Of a DNA stretch of 64,000 nt, positions 27,378 through 36,419 are shown in pieces (position 1 is the first letter of the stretch; the number at the start of each line of letters is the position of its first letter). This stretch comes from Paracoccus sp. IB05 (GTDB lineage Bacteria; Pseudomonadota; Alphaproteobacteria; Rhodobacterales; Rhodobacteraceae). Location of the stretch: assembly GCF_016405985.1 (NCBI RefSeq), contig NZ_JAEFCF010000010.1, positions 1 through 64,000 on the forward strand, given 5' to 3'. The notes below the pieces were generated by a model that saw only the letters and a program-made list of their open reading frames with translations, did not search any database and had not been told where the DNA came from. Both the position numbers and the translations under genes were made by a program.

Positions 27378-27548
27378 TCAGTGGGAGGCGCTGAGGCGGC
27401 CAATTTCCTCTTTCAGCCGAAGCTTCTGGCGCTTCCATTCTGCGATCTGGGTGGCATCCGTCGCCGGGCTGCGTTGCCCTTTCTCGACCTTATCAGAGAG
27501 CACCTCGTGCTTCTTGCGAAGTTCTGCCAGATGCGAAGAAATGGTCAT
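27378..27548 (-). CDS. YdcH/DUF465 family small protein
   Basis: A 56-residue charged helical protein, MTISSHLAELRKKHEVLSDK through IAEWKRQKLRLKEEIGRL. This is the DUF465 pattern, a short coiled-coil hairpin of unknown role common in alphaproteobacteria. AGGAGGACG precedes the chosen ATG; longer in-frame starts lack such a site. Confidence 0.85.
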   Translation of the reverse strand: MTISSHLAELRKKHEVLSDKVEKGQRSPATDATQIAEWKRQKLRLKEEIGRLSASH

Positions 27549-27656
27549 TTCGTCCTCCTGTATGGTTCGCGTAAGGAGGATTGCAGCACGGAACGCGCGT
27601 CGTGTCATCTCTCTTTCATATGAGAGCGACAAATATTGCCGGTAATTCTCTTTTAA

Positions 27657-28427
27657 TCAGCCGAAACGCGCCGGCAGAGCTGCACCGTCACGCAAAATTG
27701 CATTTGCTTCCGCAGTATAGCTTTCACGGTCGCCATCATGCGCCAGGCCCTCATGGATCACCAGCGGCGGCAACAGGCGAAAGGCAGCGCGGCCCCCTTT
27801 CTTTGCCCGCAAAATCACCCGGAGCGCTTCGCGCCCCTCACGCGCCGCCAGCGGCAGGATCGAGGCCGAGCCGAGCTTTGGCGCCAGCGCCGCCAGGAGC
27901 TCGGGCACCGAATCCGCGCCTGCGATCAGTGTCAGCCAGCCGCCGGGCGCCAGGCGCCGCGTCGCCGCCGCCACCCAGTCCGACACCGGCAGGACCACCT
28001 GCATCGCTTTCGCCCTGATATCCACCGGCGAGGCGCTGCCCCCGGCCGGATACCAGGGCGGGTTGGCGACCACATGGTCGAAATCATGACGCAGGGCCAG
28101 GGGCATCCGGCTCAGATCGCCCTCATGCACCTCCATCGCGATGCCATTGCGTTCCGCATTCCGGCGCGCAAGGGCTGCGTAAAGCGGCTGCACCTCCAGC
28201 CCCGCGAGCCGCAGCTCCGGCACCCTGGCGGCGAGGCACAGCGACACCGCCCCCGCCCCGCAGCCCAGATCCAGCACCTGCTGGCCCGGCTTCGCGCCAC
28301 AGGCCGCCGCAAGCAGCACGGCATCCGTCGCCGCCCGATACCCCCTGAGCGGCTGCCAGAGCCTGAGCCTGCCGCACAGGAATTTGTCATCCGACAAATC
28401 CCCGTCGACAAACTGCTCCGTGCTCAT
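27657..28427 (-). CDS. tRNA1(Val) A37 N6-methyltransferase-like protein
   Basis: A 256-residue SAM-dependent methyltransferase of the TrmN6/YfiC type. The SAM motif is VLDLGCGAGAVSLCLAARVP and the N6-adenine or amino-methylating motif NPPW is in HVVANPPWYPAGG. The opening LRLWQPLRGYRAATDAVLLA is the family's QpxxGYRFSTDsvLLA-like block. Exact tRNA substrate is inferred. Overlaps the upstream DUF2007 gene by 4 nt. Confidence 0.82.
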   Translation of the reverse strand: MSTEQFVDGDLSDDKFLCGRLRLWQPLRGYRAATDAVLLAAACGAKPGQQVLDLGCGAGAVSLCLAARVPELRLAGLEVQPLYAALARRNAERNGIAMEVHEGDLSRMPLALRHDFDHVVANPPWYPAGGSASPVDIRAKAMQVVLPVSDWVAAATRRLAPGGWLTLIAGADSVPELLAALAPKLGSASILPLAAREGREALRVILRAKKGGRAAFRLLPPLVIHEGLAHDGDRESYTAEANAILRDGAALPARFG

Positions 28428-28639
28428 GGCGAAACCTCCAAGCCGTTATCCGTCACGATCGCCCGCGCCATAAAGAGGTCGCGGTCTGCAACCATCAGGC
28501 GGCGCGGCAAAATTCCGAGTGAACCATCAAGTACACTCATGTGGACGTCCAGGTCGAAGGCTGTTATTCCCTCGCCCTCAAGAAGGGCCGTCGCAAAGGC
28601 GATCACCGTCGGGTCGGTCGTGCGCAAAAGCTCTTTCAT
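28424..28639 (-). CDS. DUF2007 family small protein
   Basis: A 71-residue protein with MKELLRTTDPTVIAFATALL, EGEGITAFDLDVHMSVLDGS and a terminal VADRDLFMARAIVTDNGL. This is the DUF2007 (putative signal-transducing) pattern, which resembles a PII-like ferredoxin-type fold. Function unknown. It is translationally coupled to the methyltransferase and divergent from the polyprenyl synthase gene. Confidence 0.83.
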   Translation of the reverse strand: MKELLRTTDPTVIAFATALLEGEGITAFDLDVHMSVLDGSLGILPRRLMVADRDLFMARAIVTDNGLEVSP

Positions 28640-28713
28640 AGGTTTTGGGTAGCCGCACCGGGCCGTCAGGGCAAGAGGCGCCTGCCCCCAGGGTTTGACC
28701 TGAGTGTTTGGGG

Positions 28714-29739
28714 ATGAAGATGGACGGCAGTGACAACGCGCATCACGGTCCGCAGGACCGGCTGGCGGAGGCTCTGGCCCCGGATATGGCCGCCGTCAAT
28801 GCGATCATTCGCGCGCGGATGGCCAGCGAACATGCGCCCCGCATCCCCGAAGTCACCGCCCATCTGATCGAGGCCGGCGGCAAACGGATCCGCCCGATGC
28901 TGGTGCTCGCCGCGGCGCATATCTGCGGCTATCCGGCCAGAAATCCGGGCGGTGAAGACCACCAGAAGCTCGCCGCCACCGTTGAATTCATCCATACCGC
29001 CACGCTTTTGCATGATGATGTCGTCGATGAAAGCGCGCAGCGCCGCGGCCGGCCGACCGCCAATCTTTTATGGGACAACAAGTCCTCGGTGCTGGTCGGC
29101 GATTATCTGTTTGCCCGCGCCTTCCAGCTGATGGTCGAACCGGGCAGCCTGCGCGTGCTTGATATTCTCGCCAATGCCTCGGCGACGATTGCCGAAGGCG
29201 AGGTGTTGCAACTCACCGCCGCCCGGGATCTGGCCACCACAGAGGACACCTATATCCGGGTGGTGCGTGGCAAGACGGCGGCATTGTTTTCCGCGGCCAC
29301 GGAATCCGGCGCCGAGATTGCCGGGGCGACGCCCGATCAGGTCCGGGCGCTCTATACTTATGGCGACGCGCTTGGCATCGCCTTCCAGATTGCCGATGAC
29401 CTGCTGGATTACGGTGGCACCTCGGCTGTGATCGGCAAGAACACCGGCGATGATTTCCGCGAACGCAAACTGACCCTTCCGCTGATCAAGGCGGTCGCCA
29501 AAGCCGATGCGGAAGAGCAGGCTTTCTGGACCCGCGTCATTGCCAAAGGCGATCAGCATGAGGGCGATCTGGAGATTGCGCTTTCGCTGATGGAACGCCA
29601 CGGTGCCCTGGCCGCCGCCCGCGCCGATGCGCTCACCTGGGCCGCGACCGCGCGCGCCGCGCTGGCGCCGCTCCCCGATCATCCGCTGAGGGCGATCCTG
29701 GGCGATCTTGCGGATTTCGTGGTTTCGCGCATCGCGTAA
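28714..29739 (+). CDS. Polyprenyl diphosphate synthase (octaprenyl/decaprenyl type)
   Basis: A 341-residue trans-isoprenyl diphosphate synthase making the side chain of ubiquinone, probably C50 in this group. The first aspartate-rich motif is LLHDDVVDES, the second QIADDLLDYGG, with GGKRIRPMLV and DDFRERKLTLPLI in place. Start choice is uncertain: ATG 28714, ATG 28720 (best spaced from GGGG at 28710-28713) and TTG 28708 lie in one frame. The gene is divergent from DUF2007. Product length cannot be read with certainty from sequence alone. Confidence 0.93.
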   Translation: MKMDGSDNAHHGPQDRLAEALAPDMAAVNAIIRARMASEHAPRIPEVTAHLIEAGGKRIRPMLVLAAAHICGYPARNPGGEDHQKLAATVEFIHTATLLHDDVVDESAQRRGRPTANLLWDNKSSVLVGDYLFARAFQLMVEPGSLRVLDILANASATIAEGEVLQLTAARDLATTEDTYIRVVRGKTAALFSAATESGAEIAGATPDQVRALYTYGDALGIAFQIADDLLDYGGTSAVIGKNTGDDFRERKLTLPLIKAVAKADAEEQAFWTRVIAKGDQHEGDLEIALSLMERHGALAAARADALTWAATARAALAPLPDHPLRAILGDLADFVVSRIA

Positions 29740-29812
29740 CGGCGGCCACGGCCGGCACTGCTGACTTCCTTTCCGCGAGAGCCTGTGCTTTCCTTGCGGC
29801 AAGGAGCACGAT

Positions 29813-30898
29813 TTGTCTGACATTCATGCCGACCTGACCGAGGCCCTTTATTCGATTCTGCTTGGGGAAGCAGACTGGTCGCGGTTTCTGGGTCTGCTGG
29901 TGTCGGATCGCGCCAATGGCGGCGCCCTGTTCATGCTGCAAAATGAACGCATGAGTGGAGGTCTCGGGCGACTGGAGCTGACCTCGGGGATCGGAACAAG
30001 GCAGATCTCGGATTACGCCACATATTACAGCCAGCTGAACCCCTGGGTGCCCGATCACCTCCTGCGCGCCAATGATGTGATCGTCGACCACCAGGTGATC
30101 GCGCGCGAAGTGCTGAAGCGGACCGAGTTTTACAACGATTTCCTGCGGCCTGCCGGCTATATCGGCTCGACCGGAGTGACCCTCGGGCGAAGGGGCAGCG
30201 AACATATGCTGCTGACCATGGTTTTCGGAGACAGTGATCCTGAAATCGCCACCATGATGGGTCGTCAGCTTGAGGCGCTGACGCCGCATCTTCAGCGGGT
30301 GATGCGACATTTCGCCAATCTCGGCAGAGAGGTCATTCCGGGTAATTTCGCCACCGAGGCGCTTGGCGTGATCGGTACCGGGCTTTGCGTGATCGGCGAT
30401 GATCTGAAACCGACATTGATTTCGCCGGCGGCCGAAGAGGCGACGCGGCGCGCGGCTCTCTTTACCCTGACCCCGACCGGGCGCATTCATTTTGCAGATG
30501 AGGCGGCGCGGCAGTTTCTGGGGCAGATCCTGGCACGGGGCTATGACGGGCCGACGGAGCATGTCTGGCATCAGAATGGCTGCCGGCTGACCCTGTTCCG
30601 CGCCGCCCGCGAGCCGATATCCGAATTGCTGTGTGGTCCGGCCGCCGGATTGATCATCGAAGAGGGGCAGGTGAGGTCCGAACCGCTGCGAATCGCGCAT
30701 TTCCAGCAGCGCTATGCCCTGAGCGCAGCCGAAACACGGGTGTTGACGGGGATCACGCAGGGGCTCTCGATCCGGGCAATCGCCGACGCCCACAGCCGCT
30801 CGGTCGAGACAATCCGCAGCCAGGTGAAGAGCCTGCTTCACAAGACAGGATCCGATAACCAGCTGGCGCTGATACAACGACTGAACGGGCGGGGCTGA
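29813..30898 (+). CDS. LuxR-type HTH transcriptional regulator
   Basis: A 361-residue regulator with a C-terminal LuxR/FixJ DNA-binding domain: ALSAAETRVLTGITQGLSIR, then IADAHSRSVETIRSQVKSLL and KTGSDNQLALIQRL. The N-terminal 290 residues resemble PAS-like sensor regions of other Rhodobacterales regulators but show no autoinducer-binding or receiver signature. The start is TTG at 29813, chosen because AAGGAGC lies seven bases upstream. No obvious partner gene is adjacent. Targets unknown. Confidence 0.85.
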   Translation: MSDIHADLTEALYSILLGEADWSRFLGLLVSDRANGGALFMLQNERMSGGLGRLELTSGIGTRQISDYATYYSQLNPWVPDHLLRANDVIVDHQVIAREVLKRTEFYNDFLRPAGYIGSTGVTLGRRGSEHMLLTMVFGDSDPEIATMMGRQLEALTPHLQRVMRHFANLGREVIPGNFATEALGVIGTGLCVIGDDLKPTLISPAAEEATRRAALFTLTPTGRIHFADEAARQFLGQILARGYDGPTEHVWHQNGCRLTLFRAAREPISELLCGPAAGLIIEEGQVRSEPLRIAHFQQRYALSAAETRVLTGITQGLSIRAIADAHSRSVETIRSQVKSLLHKTGSDNQLALIQRLNGRG

Positions 30899-30948
30899 AA
30901 ACCGTCCCTGACCCGCGCCTGATGCCGACCCTGACTCTGGGCCGAAAA

Positions 30949-30985
30949 CCGGGGGAAGTCGCCTTCTTGCGGCGCCTCCCCCCGG
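30949..30985 (+). terminator. Strong hairpin downstream of the LuxR gene
   Basis: CCGGGGGA (30949-30956) and TCCCCCCGG (30977-30985) enclose a second short stem. There is no T-run, so it may act as a processing or pausing element rather than a classical terminator. The rest of 30899-31103 shows no gene. Confidence 0.4.
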
Positions 30986-31103
30986 CGAAAGCGAATGAAA
31001 GGTCTTGTCTCAATGGACCAAGGATACCCCCGTCTGCAGCGGCGACCCATCACCCTACAGGGTGAAAATGCAGCGGAGACTGTTGCGAGGCCAAATCCGC
31101 GCC

Positions 31104-32210
31104 CTATATCACCGTCCCTGCCCCTGCCCCCGCCCCTGCTGTCCCCGGGGCCACCGCCACCGATTTGACAACTGCGAAAACCCGCATCCCCGGCTCAAGT
31201 TCAAGCAGCCGGGCCGAACGCAGGGTGATCTGCGCCAGCAGCGCCGCCTCGCCCACCGCAAGGCGCACCAGCACCTCGCCGTCTTGCTCCGAGATTTCCC
31301 GCACCGTGCCGTCAAGAACATTCAGCGCCGAAATCGCTTCCGGTTGCTGTCGCGCCAGCATGACATCGCGCGCAAGGATCCGCAGGCGCAGCGCCGTCCC
31401 CTCGGCCACGCCCGGCAAAGACAGCCAGAGCGCGCCGCCACCGGTCTCAAGCCGCGTCAGCCCATCGGGATCAGTCGCGCCGACGCGCAGGTTCAGCACC
31501 GCCCCCGCCTCGCGCGGGCCAAAGCCGCGCGCGGAAACCGGGTCGGCCAGCACCTCGTCCGCCGGGCCGGCGCGGCTGACCTGGCCTGCCTCAAGCATCA
31601 CCACCGTCGTCGCCAGCCGCGCCACTTCGGCCGGCGAATGGCTGACATAAAGGATCGGCAGCGCCACAGTATCGCGCAGCCGTTCCAGATAGGGCAGGAT
31701 TTCGGATTTGCGCGCCTCATCCAGCGCGGCGAGCGGCTCGTCCATCAACAGAAGATCGGGGTCGGACAAAAGCGCCCGGCCAAGCGCCACCCGGCTTTTC
31801 TCGCCGCCAGAGAGGCGACCGGGGCGGCGGTCAAGCAAAGGGGCGATGCCCAAAAGGTCGACCACCTGGTCAAATGCTGCACCCGCGCGGCCCTTCGGCG
31901 CGAACCAGCAGCCATAAAGCAGGTTCTGACGCACCGTGAGATGCGGGAAAAGCCGTGCATCCTGAAAGACATAGCCGATGCGGCGCTTATGGGGCGGCAG
32001 GAAATTTCCGCGCGCGGTATCGAGTAAGACCCGGTCGCCCAGCGTGATCCGGCCCTGATCGGGACGCAAGAGCCCGGCCACCGCATTGACCACCGTGGTC
32101 TTGCCGGACCCCGAGCGGCCAAAGAGCGCCGTCACCCCCAGAGGCGCGTCAAACCGCACATCCAGCGTGATGCCGGGAAAGCGGTGCTGCAGGGAAACCG
32201 ACAGCGTCAT
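31104..32210 (-). CDS. modC: Molybdate ABC transporter ATPase
   Basis: A 368-residue ATPase. Walker A is GRSGSGKTTVVNAVAG, the ABC signature LSGGEKSRVALGRAL and Walker B LLLMDEPLAALDEARKSE. The C-terminal 110 residues form a Mop/TOBE domain (ISALNVLDGTVREISEQDGE) that can bind oxyanion. The start MTLSVSLQHRFPG overlaps the modB stop (ATGA). The C-terminus ends in an Ala/Gly repeat. Energises molybdate uptake with ModB. Confidence 0.95.
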   Translation of the reverse strand: MTLSVSLQHRFPGITLDVRFDAPLGVTALFGRSGSGKTTVVNAVAGLLRPDQGRITLGDRVLLDTARGNFLPPHKRRIGYVFQDARLFPHLTVRQNLLYGCWFAPKGRAGAAFDQVVDLLGIAPLLDRRPGRLSGGEKSRVALGRALLSDPDLLLMDEPLAALDEARKSEILPYLERLRDTVALPILYVSHSPAEVARLATTVVMLEAGQVSRAGPADEVLADPVSARGFGPREAGAVLNLRVGATDPDGLTRLETGGGALWLSLPGVAEGTALRLRILARDVMLARQQPEAISALNVLDGTVREISEQDGEVLVRLAVGEAALLAQITLRSARLLELEPGMRVFAVVKSVAVAPGTAGAGAGAGTVI

Positions 32211-32905
32211 TGCCCTGAAATCCTGCGCGCAACCACCCGCGAGACCCATTCCGACAGCAAAAGCGCCGCCATGGCGATCACAATGGCGACCCAGACGAGG
32301 CGGGCGGCCTGGGCCTCGCCGCCCGGCACCTGCATGAAACTGTAGATTGCCGATGGCAGGGTGCGGGTCTGGCCCGGGATGTTCGACACGAAAGTGATCG
32401 TGGCGCCGAATTCCCCCATCGCTTTGGCGAAGGCAAGGATGCAGCCTGCGATCACACCGGGCAGGATCATCGGCAGCGTCACCGTCAGCCAGACCCAGGG
32501 TTTCGACGCCCCGAGCGTGGCGCTGGCCTGTTCCAGTTTCGGATCCACCGCCTCGATGGCGAGCCGCATGGCGCGCACCATCAGCGGGAAAGCCATAACG
32601 GCCGCAGCCATCGCGGCCCCGGTCCAGCGAAAGGCAAAGACGATCCCGAACCACTGGTCGAGATAGTACCCCACCGTGCCTTTGCGCCCGAACGTCATCA
32701 GCAGCAGATAGCCCGTAACGACCGGTGGCAGGATCAGCGGCAGATGCACGATGCCGTTCAGCACCTGCTTGCCGGGAAACTCCCACCGGGCAAGGGCATG
32801 GGCGATGAAAAGCCCCAGAGGCAGGCTGACCAGCACCGCCCAGAACGACACCCGCAGCGACAGCATCACCGCGTTCCATTCGTCAGGAGACAGCCAGTCC
32901 GTCAC
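32207..32905 (-). CDS. modB: Molybdate ABC transporter permease
   Basis: A 232-residue permease with about five helices. The EAA-type loop is AIEAVDPKLEQASATLGASK followed by PMILPGVIAGCILAFAKAMG, and FGATITFVSNIPGQTRTLPS is ModB-specific. The start is GTG at 32905 (MTDWLSPDEW), with GAGAGG upstream; an internal ATG (MLSLRVSFWAVL) is a less likely alternative. Translationally coupled to modC. Confidence 0.95.
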   Translation of the reverse strand: MTDWLSPDEWNAVMLSLRVSFWAVLVSLPLGLFIAHALARWEFPGKQVLNGIVHLPLILPPVVTGYLLLMTFGRKGTVGYYLDQWFGIVFAFRWTGAAMAAAVMAFPLMVRAMRLAIEAVDPKLEQASATLGASKPWVWLTVTLPMILPGVIAGCILAFAKAMGEFGATITFVSNIPGQTRTLPSAIYSFMQVPGGEAQAARLVWVAIVIAMAALLLSEWVSRVVARRISGQ

Positions 32906-32929
32906 GCCTCTCAGGCCCTTTCATCAGTC

Positions 32930-33712
32930 TCAGTTCAGGATCGAAAAGCCTTCGGCGGCAAAGATCCTGTCGGCCTCATCCCCCGAAAGCGCCTCGTAAA
33001 AGGCGCGGTCCGCCGCATCCGCCGCGCCGGTCAGCAGGGCGGCAGGGTAGACGATCGGTTTATGGCTGTCAGCGGGGAAGGTGCCGACCACGGTGACATT
33101 ATCCTCGGCCACGGCGTCGGTCGCATAAACGATGCCGTAAGGCGCCTCGCCCTGGGCCACCAGCGCCAGCGTCGCGCGGACATTATCGGCCTGAGCAACC
33201 GATCCCTCAACCGTGCCCCATTGACCCAGATGTTCCAGCGCGGCCTTGCCATACTGGCCGGCGGGCACGGAATCGATCAAGGCCATGGCGAGTTTCTCAT
33301 CGCCCAAAAGCGCTTTCAGATCAAAGCCCTCACCAATCTCGACCGGCGCGGCATCCTTGCCGTGCGCAACGAGGACCAGCGTATTGCCCAAAAGATCGCC
33401 GCGCGCACCTTCGACAACCAGACCCGCCTTTTCGACCTCATCCATCCAGTTGACGGCAGCCGAGATAAAGATGTCGGCAGGCGCGCCTTCGATGATCTGT
33501 TTCGCCAGCGCATTCGATCCGGCATAGGAAATCACCACCGTATTGCCGGTTTCCTCCTGGAATTTCGCCGCGACCTCATCCAGCGCGTTCTTCATCGACG
33601 CGGCGGCAAAAACCACGACCTCTTCGGCCTGGGCCATGGCGGGCAGCGCGAGGCTGAAAGCGGTCGCAAACAGCGCAGCGCGGCGGGCGAATTTACGGCT
33701 GGCGAAAGACAT
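32930..33712 (-). CDS. modA: Molybdate-binding periplasmic protein
   Basis: A 260-residue binding protein with signal peptide (RAALFATAFSLALPAMAQAE). ModA blocks are VVVFAAASMKNALDEVAAKF, YAGSNALAKQIIEGAPADIF and NTLVLVAHG. Delivers molybdate (or tungstate) to ModBC. GGAGGA precedes the ATG. The Mo-box lies just upstream. Confidence 0.95.
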   Translation of the reverse strand: MSFASRKFARRAALFATAFSLALPAMAQAEEVVVFAAASMKNALDEVAAKFQEETGNTVVISYAGSNALAKQIIEGAPADIFISAAVNWMDEVEKAGLVVEGARGDLLGNTLVLVAHGKDAAPVEIGEGFDLKALLGDEKLAMALIDSVPAGQYGKAALEHLGQWGTVEGSVAQADNVRATLALVAQGEAPYGIVYATDAVAEDNVTVVGTFPADSHKPIVYPAALLTGAADAADRAFYEALSGDEADRIFAAEGFSILN

Positions 33713-33726
33713 TGGATTCCTCCGGT

Positions 33727-33752
33727 TCGATATATCTTTGCGGATATAAAGA
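33727..33752. promoter_or_regulatory. Mo-box (ModE-type operator) upstream of modA
   Basis: TCGATATAT (33727-33735) and ATATAAAGA (33744-33752) form an imperfect dyad (7 of 9 pairs) resembling known Mo-boxes. It lies 15 nt before the modA start and downstream of modE, where ModE would block modABC transcription when molybdate is sufficient. Confidence 0.8.
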
Positions 33753-33813
33753 CTGCCCGAGGCGACAGGCGCAAGGGTTATTTCCCGCTCGCCACAACGC
33801 CCTTTGCCGCAGA

Positions 33814-34158
33814 TCAGGGCTGACCGGAGGCCAGCATCGTCTCGAGCAGGGCGATCTCTTCGGCACCTGCCTCGCGCGATTTGCGTTCGATCTCGCGGAA
33901 AAGCGCCAGCACCTGTTCGCCCTCGGGCGTCAGATGCGCGCCGCCGCCGCCAGAGCCGCCGCGCGCGCTGGCGACCAGCGGGCTGGCAAAGGCCGCGTTC
34001 AGCTCTTCCACCAGCATCCAGGCGCGTTTGTAACTCATCCCCATGGCGCGACCGGCCGCCGAGATGGAGCCGGTCTCGCGGATATGTTCCAGAAGTTCGG
34101 CCTTGCCGGGGCCGACCATCGCATTGTCAAAGTAAAGGCGCAGGAAAAAGCGTTTCAT
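33814..34158 (-). CDS. modE: ModE-type regulator, DNA-binding domain only
   Basis: A 114-residue protein matching the ModE winged-helix domain: PGKAELLEHIRETGSISAAG, RAMGMSYKRAWMLVEELNAA and RGGSGGGGAHLTPEGEQVLA. Full ModE adds two Mop domains that bind molybdate; they are absent here, so it cannot sense molybdate in the usual way. The gene precedes modA on the same strand with the Mo-box between them. It may need another Mop protein or respond through the ModC Mop domain. Confidence 0.88.
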   Translation of the reverse strand: MKRFFLRLYFDNAMVGPGKAELLEHIRETGSISAAGRAMGMSYKRAWMLVEELNAAFASPLVASARGGSGGGGAHLTPEGEQVLALFREIERKSREAGAEEIALLETMLASGQP

Positions 34159-34199
34159 CACGCCAGTTTCCCCCTCCTGAGGCCGGCTGGCAAGAGGCT

Positions 34200-35084
34200 C
34201 TAGCTGAGATAATGCTCGACCGGCCCCAGCGGTTTCGGCGGCTCCTCCCCCAGATGCGGCGCAAGGCTGATCTCGCAGGCGCGACAGATCGCATCCAGCG
34301 CGAGGCCATTGGGGCTGGTGCCGAAGGGATGGCTCAGTTCCTCGGTCACTTCCGCCAGGCCAAGGAACATATAGGCCACAATGGCGGTGAACAAAGGCGA
34401 GAGCCAGCCGGTGGTTTCCGCCAGCGCCAGCGGCAGCAGCAGGCAATAAAGCCAGGTCGTGCGATAGATCAGCAGCGAATAGACGTAAGGCAACGGGCTG
34501 TTGGCGATGCGCTCGGCCCCCGCCTGGAGCAGGGCGAGATTGGCCATGCGGGTGGTCAGCGCGCGCGCGCCGAAGCCGTCGATCTCGCCCGACCGGTAGC
34601 CCGCGCTCAGCTCATCAGTGATCGCATCCATCGCGGCACAGGGCGGGTGCGTGGCCGCGCGGAACTGCGCCCCGGGCCCGGTCTCCGGCGGCACCAGCTT
34701 GCGCAGGTTGATCCGGTGGGCATGGATGAATTCCAGCGCCAGCCGCAGCATCCGCTCGCGCCGCCGCGGGTCAGGCACGAAAGTCCCGACCTCCCGGGCA
34801 AAGCTGCGCAGATCGGCCAGGAGCCCGCCCCAGAGCTTCCTCGCCTCCCACCAGCGGTCATAGGCGGCGGCATTGCGAAACCCGAGGAAAAGCGACAGCC
34901 CGATCCCGAACACCGTATAGGCGGCGGCGTTCAGATGCGGCACCCAGGGCGTCATATGGTCGAGCAGGACCACCACAAGCGCGAAACAGGCAACGAACAG
35001 CACCGGCGGTGCGACCTGGAAGACAATCGAACCGCGTGTCGCGGTCAGAAGTTGCAGCGGGGTGGGTTTGTCACGGACGATCAT
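34200..35084 (-). CDS. Bestrophin-family membrane protein
   Basis: A 294-residue protein of the bestrophin/RFP-TM (UPF0187) family, homologues of which form pentameric anion or cation channels. Markers are VFGIGLSLFLGFRNAAAYDR, WWEARKLWGGLLADLRSFAR and LGLAEVTEELSHPFGTSPNG LAL. The start MIVRDKPTPLQLLTATRGS is chosen because the region before it is not family-like. Ion selectivity is unknown. It lies 41 nt upstream of modE on the same strand. Confidence 0.88.
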   Translation of the reverse strand: MIVRDKPTPLQLLTATRGSIVFQVAPPVLFVACFALVVVLLDHMTPWVPHLNAAAYTVFGIGLSLFLGFRNAAAYDRWWEARKLWGGLLADLRSFAREVGTFVPDPRRRERMLRLALEFIHAHRINLRKLVPPETGPGAQFRAATHPPCAAMDAITDELSAGYRSGEIDGFGARALTTRMANLALLQAGAERIANSPLPYVYSLLIYRTTWLYCLLLPLALAETTGWLSPLFTAIVAYMFLGLAEVTEELSHPFGTSPNGLALDAICRACEISLAPHLGEEPPKPLGPVEHYLS

Positions 35085-35389
35085 CCTGGACCACGACCTT
35101 TTCAGATTGGCGTTGCGGCACCCGTTGCACAGGCTCGTGACAGCGCCACAAGATTTCTTGCCCCCGAAAGCAGAACATGCGTTACTCTGTCGCATCCGGA
35201 GTGATGCAGTTCTGCGGGCAATGCCCAAATAGCTGGCAGCGGCAGATCGGCGCCACAGACCGGCGCGCCTGCAGCCCTGGCTCAGAGAGTAGCAGAAAAG
35301 CCGGGCCCCGGGGGAAAGAACTGCTGTTTCCGAGATGCAATTCCGGACGGGATCCTGTTCCCGGACGGCGGAGGGGAGAAGGCCGATCC

Positions 35390-36352
35390 ATGCCAGGCAA
35401 TATCACCACCGGCCGCACCATCCGCGACCATGTGGCCCAGGTTTCTGCCGCGCTGGAAAAGGGCCAGGCCGCGCGGTCGTCGATTGTCGCCTCCTGGGCG
35501 CGTTCGGCCCGCCATGGGCTGGCGCCTTCGGCCCTTGCGCCACGTGATCAGCGGCTGGACGGGATGGGGCTCGCCCGCCTGCGCGAGAGGATGGAGCCGG
35601 TGACCCGCGCCGCCCGCCCGACGCTGGAGCGGCTGTTTCAGGTGGTCGGCGGTTTTGGCGCCAGCGTGATCCTCGCAAGCGAGGACGGCATTCCCTTTGA
35701 ACGCCTGGTGAAGCAATCGGAAGACCGCGATTTCCAGGATGCCGGCCTCAGCGCCGGCTCGGACTGGAGCGAAGCGGCGGTTGGCACCAATGGGATCGGC
35801 ACCTGCCTTGCCGAAGGGCGGCCGGTGGTGATCCATCGTGACCAGCATTACCTTGCCGCGAATACCGCGCTGACCTGCGCCTCGGCGCCGATCTGGGATC
35901 CTTCGGGCGATCTGGTGGCGGTGCTGGATGTCTCGACCGTGCGCGCCGATATCGCCGAAGGGTTCTCGGGCCTGTTGAGCCATTCGGTGCATGAGGCCGC
36001 CCGCCGGATCGAGGCAGATCTGTTCCAGGCGCGCTACAGCGGCGCGCGGATGGTGCTGGTTCCCGGTGCGGATCGCGGCACCGGCGCGCTTCTGGCGGTC
36101 GATGCCGATGAGCTGGTGATCGGCGCCACGCGCATGGCGCGCCAGCATCTGGGCCTGACCGGTGATCTGGCCAGAAACCCGGTCCCTGCCGCCGATCTGC
36201 TGGGCGTCAGCAGCCATCTGCGCCCCGAAGATGGCGAGCGCGCAGTGATCCACCGCGCCATCGCGCGCACCGGCGGCAATATCTCGGCCGCGGCACGGGC
36301 GCTTGGGATCAGCCGCGCGACCCTGCATCGCAAAATGGGCCGGTCCGACTGA
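35390..36352 (+). CDS. GAF-Fis regulator (AcoR-like, no AAA+ domain)
   Basis: A 320-residue regulator with an N-terminal AcoR-type region (SSIVASWARSARHGLAPSAL), a GAF domain (DWSEAAVGTNGIGTCLAEGR and ALTCASAPIWDPSGDLVAVL) and a C-terminal Fis helix-turn-helix (ARTGGNISAAARALGISRAT). The AAA+ sigma-54 activation module is missing, so it is unlikely to act as a classical sigma-54 activator. The ATG at 35390 follows GAGGGGAGA. Placed directly before the aldehyde dehydrogenase gene, it probably controls it through the CTGTC/GACAG dyads between the two. Confidence 0.88.
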   Translation: MPGNITTGRTIRDHVAQVSAALEKGQAARSSIVASWARSARHGLAPSALAPRDQRLDGMGLARLRERMEPVTRAARPTLERLFQVVGGFGASVILASEDGIPFERLVKQSEDRDFQDAGLSAGSDWSEAAVGTNGIGTCLAEGRPVVIHRDQHYLAANTALTCASAPIWDPSGDLVAVLDVSTVRADIAEGFSGLLSHSVHEAARRIEADLFQARYSGARMVLVPGADRGTGALLAVDADELVIGATRMARQHLGLTGDLARNPVPAADLLGVSSHLRPEDGERAVIHRAIARTGGNISAAARALGISRATLHRKMGRSD

Positions 36353-36375
36353 CGGACGGCCGAACGACAATCGCA

Positions 36376-36419
36376 CTGTCGGGCAGTCGGCAGGACAGAC
36401 TGTCTCAGAACTGCGACAG
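36376..36419. promoter_or_regulatory. Tandem CTGTC/GACAG operators upstream of the aldehyde dehydrogenase
   Basis: Two inverted pairs occur in the 168-nt gap: CTGTC (36376-36380) with GACAG (36394-36398), and CTGTC (36400-36404) with GACAG (36415-36419, N10 spacer). They are likely binding sites for the Fis-type regulator encoded just upstream. Confidence 0.6.

Noticed and set aside
31104-32879. Apparent ModB-ModC fusion of 591 residues
   Set aside because: The N-terminal 220 residues are out-of-frame translation of modB; real modC begins at 32210 with an ATGA overlap.
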